Shown: positions 50,401 through 59,244 of the stretch, piece after piece | How positions within the stretch are numbered: the first letter of the stretch is position 1 | Layout: each line of letters starts with the position of its first letter | Assembly: GCA_902729315.2 (NCBI GenBank) | Contig: LR746266.1 | Coordinates: forward strand, 2,738,759-2,802,758 | Direction: 5' to 3' | From: Spirodela intermedia | Taxonomy: Eukaryota; Streptophyta; Magnoliopsida; Alismatales; Araceae | Length of the DNA: 64,000 nt | Made by a program: the position numbers and the translations under genes | The notes under the pieces: generated by a model | The model's database searches: none | Seen by the model: the letters and a program-made list of their open reading frames with translations, nothing else | What the model was told of the DNA's origin: nothing

Positions 50401-51723
50401 ATGGAAGGGGAGAAACCGGAGGAGCCAGCCGCCGCTGCTGTGGATATGGAGCTGGAGGCCTTCGCCGTCGCCGTCGCCGGCGCCGGCGAGGCTGGTAAGA
50501 TTAACGGGGTCCACGATCCAGATGCCCAAGCCACCGGGAAGAGGGGGAGAGAGGAGGAAGAAGGAGACGAAGCGGCGAAGAGGACGAAGACGGAGAAATC
50601 CTTGGAGGAGGAGCGGCTCGAAGGAGCGGAGAAGGAAGGGGATGCAGGTGAGAAGGCGGAGGGCCTACCAGTCAAGCTCGGCCCGAAGACCTTCGGCACC
50701 TCGGTGGAGATGTTCGATTACTTCTACAAGCTGCTCCACGCCTGGTCTCCCGATCTTGAGATCAACAAGGTATCGATCGATGGATCAGTCTTAATATGTG
50801 AACGGTATCGTTTCGATGTTTCCCTCGCATCCAGTATTTTATTGTTTCTTATCCAATCTCAGCTTGCTGCTGTGAGTTCCATAGATACTCCATCTCGATG
50901 AGGGCACGGATGGTGTTCTATACCATACCCATATTTCTTAGAATAAGAATTTATGATTTCTGCTGAGAATCGGCTTCCTCTCGATCAACTGTCTCGTATC
51001 TGTTCGCCAGTCTCGTTATCGATCGATGCTCTCGCTTCTCAAATCAATCTGTTGCTATGATACCGAATTGCCGTTAGGATTGGGTGTGATCCGCGATGTT
51101 CATACCGTGAACTTCATCAAAATCATCTTTCGATCTCCATTCTACCGCACCGTGAATAAGAATTGGCTTAACTTTGTCGTATTTGTTCATCAGTCTCGTA
51201 CCGATCGATCTTTCACATGTAGAATCAATCTGTTGTTCTGATGCTGGATTGCCTTCCAGGATTGCGGATGATCCAAGGTGCTCTTACAGTAACCCTAGCT
51301 AAAATGATCTTTCGATCTCCATTCGACCGCGTCGTGAATGAGAATCTGTTACCGTCCGAATCTAGCTTCTCTGATCTGCTGCAACATCGGAGGCTGATAT
51401 CATTCTCTTCTTCTAATCTTCCACAGTACGAGCAGCTGGTCCTGACGGAGCTGCTCCGGCGAGGCCATCCGGAGCCGGAGAGGAAGATCGCCGGCGGCGT
51501 CCGTTCCTTCGAGGTCCGCTACCATCCGCTGTGGAAGAGCCGCTGCTTCTTCCTCGTCCGCACAGACGGCTCCAGCGACGACTTCAGCTTTCGCAAGTGC
51601 GTCGACCACATCCTCCCCCTTCCTGACTCCATGAAGGTCCCCGACGGCCGGAAGGGCGGCGGCGGCGCCGCCCGGGGCCGCGGCGGCAGAGGCCGCGGCA
51701 GGGGGAGCAGAGGTGGCCGCTAG
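50401..51723 (+). CDS. EMB514: EMBRYO DEFECTIVE 514 / DOMINO1-like nucleolar protein (DCL domain)
   Basis: Two exons, 50401-50769 and 51427-51723 (TAG), encode 221 residues. The N-terminal half is acidic and low-complexity with a nuclear-localisation-like KRGREEEEGDEAAKRTKTEK (about 48-67). The DCL/DUF3223 domain spans roughly residues 95-202: PKTFGTSVEMFDYFYKLLHA, then after the splice YEQLVLTELLRRGHPEPERK, FEVRYHPLWKSRCFFLVR and DDFSFRKCVDHILPLP. The C terminus is an RG-rich tail (ARGRGGRGRGRGSRGGR), usual for RNA-binding nucleolar proteins. Arabidopsis DOMINO1/EMB514 is needed for nuclear and nucleolar function and for embryo growth. The start is the first ATG; the frame stays open upstream only through a GTG at 50380. 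The intron contains a 183-bp tandem duplication. The next gene lies 765 bp downstream in the same orientation. Confidence 0.92.
51001..51350 (+). repeat. 183-bp tandem duplication in the EMB514 intron
   Basis: The segment starting TGTTCGCCAGTCTCGT at 51001 recurs diverged at 51184 (TGTTCATCAGTCTCGT). Shared blocks such as AATCAATCTGTTG and ATCTTTCGATCTCCATTC keep the same order over about 170 bp. It lies wholly in the intron and does not alter the splice sites. Confidence 0.85.
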
Positions 51724-51819
51724 GGTTTACCAGACTATCATTTTTACTTCTATGCTTAATGGAGTTCTATTTACGGGTGGTGGTGAGGTTGGAGTTGGTG
51801 GGCTTATCGATTACTATTG

Positions 51820-52086
51820 GGCCGAGTGAGATTAATTTTCAGCCCAATCTTGCCCCAATAGAATGGGCCAGAATTGGGCCGGCCCAGTATAGAAATAGTC
51901 GACACCAATTGCTTTATTTGGGAATAAAAAATGGCGGTATTTTGGTTAAAAATGATAAATGAGAAATTGGAAAATGTGGGCCCGGCTAGAGGAGACGTTG
52001 AGGTCGTTGTATAGAGCGATATTGGCACAATAAAGAGAGAGGTTAGGAAAGAGACAGCAGGTGCTGTTGTCAATGTTTCCGAGCAA

Positions 52087-52123
<37 letters not shown>

Positions 52124-52140
52124 GATGTTACCACTGGGCC
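51820..52140. promoter_or_regulatory. site II motif cluster between EMB514 and the cyclophilin-like gene
   Basis: TTGGGCCGAG (51836), AGCCCAATC (51842), ATGGGCCAGAATTGGGCCGG with the adjoining CCCAGT (51864-51890), GTGGGCCCGG (51977) and CTGGGCCGC (52133) lie in the 765-bp gap. They are 350-650 bp upstream of the next start codon, so they could serve that gene's promoter. Confidence 0.45.
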
Positions 52141-52235
52141 GCTTCTGTGTACATTGAAGAGAGAGATAAATGTAGAGAGAGAGAGAGAGAGAACGAGCGC
52201 TGACTTCCACTTCGTACCGTGAAGAGAGAGAAATT

Positions 52236-52287
<52 letters not shown>
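52090..52287. repeat. (GA)n/(TA)n tracts in the 5' region of the cyclophilin-like gene
   Basis: (AG)n at 52090-52121, (AG)n at about 52175-52192, (TA)n at 52235-52252 and (AG)n at 52253-52287, ending 200 bp before the ATG. The TA run could act as a TATA element, with the last GA tract then falling in the 5' UTR. Confidence 0.85.
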
Positions 52288-52288
<1 letters not shown>

Positions 52289-52487
52289 GATCTGGTATTC
52301 GCCAATTCATACTGATTTTCCTTTTAGTCAACTGACCTCTTCTCCACCAAACGTAACAAAATGTCACGCCGGCCAACTCCTTTGGGGAAGGAGGAGACGA
52401 AGGTGGAGTCAGCCTCTCTCTCTCTCTCAGCAGGAAGAAGATCGCTAATTTTCCTCGTCCGAGCTTCGTCTCCGCTGCTGTGTTGAG

Positions 52488-55400
52488 ATGAGGCGGAGAT
52501 CGAGCGACGGGGCCGGGGGCGGGGAGCGATGGCCACTGTCCGCCGTTCTCCTCTTCGTGGCCTTCGTCACCTGCTTCGTCGTGTACACCGGCATGTCCCT
52601 GGTCCACCGCCAGTCCTCCCGATCGATTTATTCGTCGTCGTTGATTGATCCGGTGGTCGGATCCGGCGCCGGAGGGGAGGACGCTGAGGAGGCGAGGGGG
52701 GAATGCTGCAGGGGGGTGGAGAACAGGGAGCTTTGGGGCTCGTCCGTAAAGTGGGGCATAGACTTCAAGTTCAACACCTCCAGGGAGTGCTGCAAGGCGT
52801 GCAAGGCCATGTGCCATGCCGGAGACGGGCCCTGCCTCTGTGATTCCTGGGTATTTTGCGGGGACAAGGATAAATGCAAGGAGAAATTCGGACAGGTGAG
52901 CTCGGACTCCTTCACGCGTTGCCTCTTGATCCATTCTCCCCCGTTGCAAGTGTGTGTCCTTTTGAGGGAAATCGGGCCAGCAAACTTTTCATCGTTTGCA
53001 GTGTCTATTAAGCTTTTTCCGATCTAAATTGTTCCTCCAGATCTTGTGAAATCTTGGATTAACTATGAGATTCCAGATGTACCTAGGGTTCTCGCCGTCT
53101 GCGTTTATTTCGTCATCCCTTAATCATTTTTTGCATATTGGATACGATTCATGGGTTCCGTTTAGCCAGATGAGCCTGCGGTTTTAGTTTACTGTCTCTT
53201 TTGGGAGTGGCCATGGCCGGCTTTCGTCATTTGCAGACTCGATTGATCTTCCAAAGGGCTGGATTAGCTATGAGAGACCTCCAGCGCCTACGGTTTTCGC
53301 AATCTTCATATCTTTCATCATCACTAGACCATTCTTGGAGGCTGGGAGTCGTTGACTTTTTGTATGCGACTTTCAACCGCTTCATTTATAGCTGCATTCC
53401 AATCTCCTGGTGGATGTAACATGCTTATTCTCGATTATATCTTGCATAAATGCTCCATTTAGATTTTCTTTATCAAGTGGGGGGAACTTTCTTGCAGAGT
53501 TACGTTAATTTACTTTCATCTCCATCAGATATCTAAAATTTCGATATCATCATTGATGTTGTCTCGGATGCTTTCTATGTAGAATCGTATCATCATGAAA
53601 TTATTACAGGCTATGAAAGATAAATTCAAGTTTCTTTTCTCTCTAAAAGGGGCAAATCCCGAACAAAGGTTGATAGCACTGGTTGCTATACATAGATCAT
53701 GGTGATTGCAGGCAAGAGGTTCTCCACAGGAAGAGAAATTTATGAAATGGCGGCTTTGTGGCCGGAGGATAACCTACTCTGACCCACAGGAGTATAATTT
53801 TCAGGGTGGGAAGTTAAATTTTTAGGTCAATCAAGAAAATGCCGTTTCCAGTTTCCCTACTCATATTGATAATTTTGGCATGAAAGATGTAGTAGATCTG
53901 AGACCTAGAAGGGGCGATTCTCGCATGAAAAAATAAATCTGTTCTTGACGCTTTGCTTGTTTCTGTGACAGCTTCCAAGTGATTAAAGGAATTGATTGAT
54001 TGACGCTTTGCTTAACAGTGTATATTTTTGTATTCCATTTAAGTATCGATTTTTAGGAATCATCTTCTGTGAAAATTTCCTCAATCTGATGAAAAAGAGG
54101 CTGAGCTTGGTTTTTTGTTCTTGCTCTCAGTGCTGGTTGAAAAAACAGGAGGATCCCATGTTTCCTGATCTCGCAGAATCGGGAGAGAAAGTTCCCTGGA
54201 CATCTGGGGTTATTTTTGGAAAAGGAGAGGTAAATGCTTATGCTCAAGGAAATATCCATTGGACTAAGATACCAAAATTATTTTCACAGCAGTCGTTAGC
54301 TTCTCATTGTCAACGCTTGTACTTTGTAATGAAAGAATTCACTTCATTATCCCTCGGCTGGTTGACTTTATGTTGTGTTGGGGATCAGGAATTCAATCTA
54401 TCCATTACCCGTCAAGGATCATGATCTTGAAAAACCTGATCCAACTTCTGTGAATTAATTACACGGTCAGAAATTCCAAAACCCTTTGAGGAGTTTTGGA
54501 ATTGATGTATTCCTGATTCTTCCAATCTCGGTCCTATTGATTTAGCAATTCATTGCCGCATTAGAATTGGTTTAATGGAATGATTTTGCTAATATAGCAG
54601 GGTTATGACCGAAAAAAAAGGGTTTTTTCATTAACATTTTTTTATTTCTTTTTTAAACTAGAAGGAACTAACTTTTTCTGATTAATGAAGGCCCTTCTGT
54701 CTTGTGTATGCTTGATATTGAATGTAGATTCCTACATTTGAGTGCATCTCACGAGATGATTATTGCCCAAAAAGAGGATTTTCATTAAATATTGTAATTT
54801 TTTTAAATAAAAAAGGGCTACCCAGGAGATTCTTTCCTGTTTTGGTTGAAACATATATATATATATATATATATATTTATTTTTTCTTTTTGGTTAACAT
54901 CAAAAAGCTGTATAGAAGTCCAGAGGGGATGCTGTTCCTCAACTTGCTCTATTTTTTTTTTCCTCACGCAGGGAATCATAGGCATCGAGACTGAGATTGG
55001 AACCATTCGTGTAAAGGTAATACCCGCTCTTCAGTTTTTTTTTGCATCATCAGTTGAGCTCCTCCTCCACATAAATCTTTCCTTGTTGAATGGGGGAAAT
55101 TTGATTACATGAACTGGGTTTTTTCTATTTAAAGATATGTATAGATATACACACATATTTACAATAGAGAGAAGGAGGTCTTGTTGAATGAGGGGAATTT
55201 GATTACATTAACTGTTTTTTCCTGTTTAAAGATATGAAAAGAGAGAGAGATTCTTCTTTGTAGAGAGAGATAGAGAGGGAGAGAGAGAGAGAGAGAGAGA
55301 GAGGAAAATTTTCTTCTTTGTTAAATGAGTGCAATTTCATTACATTTACTGGGTTTTCCCTATTTAAAGATATACATATATTTACAATAGAGATGGGGAA

Positions 55401-56176
55401 TGTGGAGAGAGGAAATTTTTATCCTTTGTTGAATGAGGGTAATTGGATTGCATTAACTGGTTTTTTTCTTATATATATACTTACAGCAGATAGAATGAGA
55501 AATGTAGAGAGAGAGAACGTAGAGAGAGAGAGAGAGAGAGAGATGAATAGTAAAATCTGAAACAGTCTCTGTGGTTGTTTACCATGCATGCAGCTCTTCC
55601 CGGAGTGCGCTCCTCACTCGATGGTCTACATCGCCGAGGTCCTAAAATCCCGCCACTGCGTCGGCTGCCACTTCTACCGCGCTGAGCCCCGCGGTCTCTC
55701 CTGGGACGAATCCGGCGACCCCATCCCGAATGTAAGCAGCCACCCCCCACTCCATTCCTCCTACCTTCGTCTCCACCCGCAAACCCTAACTCTCTCTCTC
55801 TCTCTCTTTCTTTGTGCAGGCCGGGCTGGGGCCTCCGTACGGGCTGATCCAGGGGACGCTGGCGGCGGAGGGGATCGCATTCAGGGAGCTGCCGGCGGAG
55901 GCGTGCCCGGCGTTGCGGCGGGGATCGGTGGCGTGGATCGGGGCGGGGCCGGAGTTCTTCATCAGCCTGGCCAACCACGGCGAGTGGCGGAGATCCTTCG
56001 CCGTCTTCGGTTCCGTTCTCTCCGATGACCTCCCCATCGCCGAGCGCATCGCCCGCCTGCCGGCGAAGCCCGACGCCTGGAACGACGTCCCCGTGAGGGT
56101 CCTGGAGGCGCCCCTGAAGTTCAAGGTCAAACGATCCCCGCTGAAGGCAGCAGCAGGAGGAGGAGGTCTCAGTTGA
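52488..56176 (+). CDS. membrane-anchored Cys-rich cyclophilin-like protein
   Basis: Five exons, 52488-52895, 54131-54229, 54972-55016, 55594-55731 and 55820-56176 (TGA), all phase 0, give 348 residues. Residues about 15-37 (PLSAVLLFVAFVTCFVVYTG) form one membrane anchor after a short basic N terminus. This gives a type II topology with a lumenal Cys-rich module at about 70-140 (GECCRGVENRELWG, SRECCKACKAMCH, PCLCDSWVFC). A cyclophilin-like fold follows: GIETEIGTIRVKLFPECAPH, CHFYRAEP, GLIQGTL, GPEFFISLANHGEW, FAVFGSVL. The Arg of the FHR motif is kept as FYR, but the position of the catalytic His before VFG is Phe here, so isomerase activity is doubtful. A plant family with this layout exists and is poorly studied; I give no symbol. 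Intron 3 carries a four-copy minisatellite. Confidence 0.85.
55083..55470 (+). repeat. four-copy minisatellite in intron 3 of the cyclophilin-like gene
   Basis: Units starting at 55083, 55181, 55318 and 55426 share TTGTTGAATGAGGG, AATTTGATTACATTAACTGG and, in the first three, CTATTTAAAGATAT; some add ATATTTACAATAGAGA. Spacings are 98, 137 and 108 bp, the longest unit having gained a GA microsatellite (55265-55303). It is confined to the intron. Confidence 0.88.
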
Positions 56177-56447
56177 CTTGGATTGCTTCGAGTTTGACTC
56201 ATTAGGATCGGTGGGGGAAGAGGATGGATAATTTTAGTTGCAGGTGTTGAAGATGTTGCTGCCGCTGGTGAGCTGATGCAAACTGGACCGACTGGAGAAA
56301 ATTTTCCTCTCTCTCTCTCTCTCTCTGTGTTGACCAGAAGTCAATGCAAGAACACGTTGAGGAGGAGATGTCAGTTGCCCTCACCCGCCATGTCGGCCAG
56401 ACTTGGATTTCTTCCAGTTGACTTGTTGGATCGGTGCCAGAAGAGGG

Positions 56448-56508
<61 letters not shown>

Positions 56509-56516
56509 GCTTGTGT
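56177..56516. other. convergent 3' flanks with (TC)n
   Basis: The 340 bp between the stop codons of the convergent cyclophilin-like and PPR genes contain (CT)n at about 56308-56326 and a 55-bp (TC)n at 56451-56505, which ends 11 bp from the PPR stop codon. On the PPR sense strand this is a GA tract at the start of its 3' UTR. Confidence 0.8.
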
Positions 56517-58436
56517 TTACCAGAAGTCGTTACAAGAGCAGGCGCCGTCCTTGAAGTGGTGGAAGCGGAGGCGGTCTCGGAGGATAATCTCCCGGCGGTA
56601 GGTAGCGGAGATGAGCTTCGCGGCGGCGTGGCAGTCCCTGCAAATACGCAGGTTCTTGGACACGCGGATGGTCTCGCCCGCGGCGGAGTTGATCAGCCCA
56701 AAAGCCATGGCGAGCTTCTCGCTGTGGTACACCAGCGGCCTTTCTCTCTCCTCCTCCGCCACCTCGTGGAGCACCTCCGCCATCTCCGGCGAGTACCCCT
56801 CCCGGTGGATCCTCGCCATCATCTCCTCCACCTTGGCGTAGATCTCGCCTGAATTCGGGTGGGAGGTGTCGCCGGCGACAAACTCCCCCACGGCGGCGGC
56901 GCCGCCCGCCTCCACCACCGACCTCCCCGGCTCCTTCTCCACCCCCCGTTCCCCCATTAGCTTCCTCACTCTCGCCGCCGCCTCCCACCGGCCGGCGCGG
57001 GCGTAGAGGTTCGCCACCAGGACGTACCTCCCTGCGTTGTGCGGCTCCAGCTCCACGGCCCGCCATCCCCATCGCTCCCCGAGTTCTAGCTCGCCGTGGG
57101 TCCTGCAAGCCCCGGCGAGGGCCCCCACCACGGCGGCGTCCGGCAGCGCCGCCTTCACCATCCCGGCGATCACCTCCTCCGCCTCCGCCATCATCCCCGA
57201 CCGCGCATACAGGTCCACCAGGCAGCCGTAGTGCTCCATCGCCGGGGCCACCGCGTAGGCCTGCATTCTTGCGAACAACCGCCGCCCCTCGTCGACCAGT
57301 CCGGCGTGGGCGCAGGCGGTGAGCACGCCGAGGAAGGTGATCCTGTCGGGGGCCACCGCCGCCGCCTCCTCCATCTTCTGAAACAGCTCCATCGCCGCCG
57401 CGCCCCGCCCGTGCGCCGCCAGCCCGCCGATCATGGCGTTCCAACAGGAGAGCCCCCTCTGCTTCTCCTCCAGGCCATGGAAGACCTCCATGGCCTCCTC
57501 CAAGCAGCCGCATTTACAGTACATGTCGACGATGGCCGCTGCGAGCTTGGCGTCGACGCGCACGCCGGCGCCGACGATGCGCGCGTGGATGCGCCGCCCG
57601 CGCGACCCCGCGCCGGCCTCCGCCGCGGCCGCCAGCACCGTCGCGGCCGTGAACTTGTCCAACTCCGCCATGCCGTCTACCAGCTCCAAGGCCTCGCGGA
57701 GGCGGCCGTTCCTGAGGTATGCGGCTGCCATGGTGTTCCATGAAACGGAGTTCTTTTCAGGCATTTGATCGAACAATACACGGGCGTCGTCGAGCTGCGC
57801 GCAGGCAGCATAGCCGCCGGCCATGGCGGTCCAGGAGACGACGTCCCGGTGGGGCATTTCGTCGAACAACTGGCGGGCGACGCTTGCGCGGCCGCAGGAG
57901 CCGTACATAGTGATGAGGGCGTTCTGGGAGAACCGGTGGTGATGGAAACCGAGCTTGAAGATATGGGCGTGGACCTGCTCGCCGGCGATGGGGGAGCGGG
58001 CGGCGGTGATGGAGGTGAGGAGGGCGGGGAAGGTGAAGTCGTTGGGGGAGACGGAGCTGCGGAGCATGAGTTCATAGATGGGGAGGTGGTCGCCGGTGGC
58101 GGCGGAGGAGGAGCGGAGGAGGGTGTTGAAGAGGAAGGCGTCGGGGGAAGGGAGATGGAGGAGGAGGCGGAGAGCGTAGGCGGGATCGCCGGAGGAATGG
58201 AGGGCGCAGAAGCGGAGGAGGCGGGCGGCGGCGTGGTTGTCGTGGGAGAGGCCGAGGCGGACGAGGAGGGAGTGGCGCTGCCGGAGCTCCGCCATGGACG
58301 AGCAGGAGTCAAGGTTGCGGAGGACGGCGGTGCGGGAGGGGAGGCGGCGGTAGGTGTCGCCATCGGAGGCAGCGGAGGGCGGCGCCGCTGCCGGTGGTCT
58401 CGGCTGCGGCAGCAGCAAAGCGTTCGCAAAGACCAT
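56517..58436 (-). CDS. DYW-type pentatricopeptide repeat protein
   Basis: An intronless frame of 639 residues on the minus strand, as usual for PLS-class PPR genes. After a probable organelle-targeting N terminus (MVFANALLLPQPRPPAAAPP), PPR-type P/L/S repeats run from about 60 to 450 (for example SPNDFTFPALLTS, NALITMYGSCGRASVARQLF, DVVSWTAMAGGYAACAQLDD, NSVSWNTMAAAYLRNGRLRE, AIVDMYCKCGCLEEAMEVF, SCWNAMIGGLAAHGRG). E/E+ motifs follow (VGALAGACRTHGELELGERW, YVLVANLYARAGRWEAAARV), then a DYW deaminase domain. Its zinc-site residues are present: HSE at 571-573 and CRDC at 599-602. The protein ends CSCNDFW, a DFW variant of the terminal DYW triplet. Such proteins edit C to U at specific mitochondrial or plastid sites; the target cannot be read from here. 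GC content is extreme, and most overlapping open frames are its shadows. Confidence 0.95.
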   Translation of the reverse strand: MVFANALLLPQPRPPAAAPPSAASDGDTYRRLPSRTAVLRNLDSCSSMAELRQRHSLLVRLGLSHDNHAAARLLRFCALHSSGDPAYALRLLLHLPSPDAFLFNTLLRSSSAATGDHLPIYELMLRSSVSPNDFTFPALLTSITAARSPIAGEQVHAHIFKLGFHHHRFSQNALITMYGSCGRASVARQLFDEMPHRDVVSWTAMAGGYAACAQLDDARVLFDQMPEKNSVSWNTMAAAYLRNGRLREALELVDGMAELDKFTAATVLAAAAEAGAGSRGRRIHARIVGAGVRVDAKLAAAIVDMYCKCGCLEEAMEVFHGLEEKQRGLSCWNAMIGGLAAHGRGAAAMELFQKMEEAAAVAPDRITFLGVLTACAHAGLVDEGRRLFARMQAYAVAPAMEHYGCLVDLYARSGMMAEAEEVIAGMVKAALPDAAVVGALAGACRTHGELELGERWGWRAVELEPHNAGRYVLVANLYARAGRWEAAARVRKLMGERGVEKEPGRSVVEAGGAAAVGEFVAGDTSHPNSGEIYAKVEEMMARIHREGYSPEMAEVLHEVAEEERERPLVYHSEKLAMAFGLINSAAGETIRVSKNLRICRDCHAAAKLISATYRREIILRDRLRFHHFKDGACSCNDFW

Positions 58437-58481
58437 CGATCAATCGTCCATATTGACGAGAAAGAGGTCTTCTTGGGTATA

Positions 58482-58516
<35 letters not shown>

Positions 58517-59244
58517 GTCGGTATACTTCAGAATTGACCCGACTCAAGAAGATATTTTTTGTCACGTAACTATTACCTCTCTGCATGGAAGTGATCAAAC
58601 ATGGAGAGAGAATTTGGTTTTCTTATTTGTAAATCCATTTTTAAAATTATCATGGAGTATCTCCCTCCTCTCTCTCTCTCTCTCTCTCCCCCTCTCTCTC
58701 CCTCTCTCTCCCCCTTTCAACAACCTCGTTCTTCTGTGCAATAAATATCTAGGAGGCTTGGAGATTGACGGTTCTGAACGAAGAGGACTGGAAGGAAGTA
58801 CTTCGATGGAGATGGGGCCAAATTCTAGTTTTGCATTGATGGTAGACACTACCAAGTGCCACACCAACGGCACACATGCGCACATTGCACTTCCGGCGTG
58901 GGGCAATGCATGGGATCAGTATGTGAGAACAGCCTCAGCACAGCATACAGCTCATGCAGCCCACGCGACCATGTTAGCCCTTTAAAAAAGGAGCTGTAGT
59001 CAACTCTCTCTCTCTCCCTCTCTCCCTCTCTTTACTCACTCATATAATATAGTTGTGATTGTCAGCTATAGGACCCGGGGGTTGAGACACTTACAATGGG
59101 AAATTATTACAATTGATAGGAAGATATTGTGCAATAGGGAGAAAAGGCAAAGGAACATACGAAAATCATTCATTCATTCACCTAGGGTTCCCCTTGACAT
59201 GATAAAGGGTCCTCATGTGCAAGGGGTCATGTGATGGTTCCCTA
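58437..59244. other. PPR upstream flank with CT microsatellites
   Basis: (TC)n at 58485-58514, about 50 bp upstream of the PPR start codon, and CT/CCCTCT runs at 58668-58712 and 59005-59032. Open frames across this stretch are driven by these repeats. The right end (about 59050-59244) is probably the 3' LTR remnant of the antisense Copia element. Confidence 0.55.

Noticed and set aside
50270-50794. 174-codon + frame overlapping EMB514 exon 1
   Set aside because: It is out of frame with the DCL-domain protein and is Arg/Ser-rich by composition only.
52128-52949. 273-codon minus-strand frame over the first exon of the cyclophilin-like gene
   Set aside because: Antisense shadow; it ends in (GA)n-encoded Ser-Leu repeats, while the + frame has the anchor and Cys pattern.
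56530-58985. Several long open frames on both strands across the PPR gene (up to 406 codons on +)
   Set aside because: They are shadows of an extremely GC-rich coding frame; only the 639-codon minus frame has PPR and DYW motifs.
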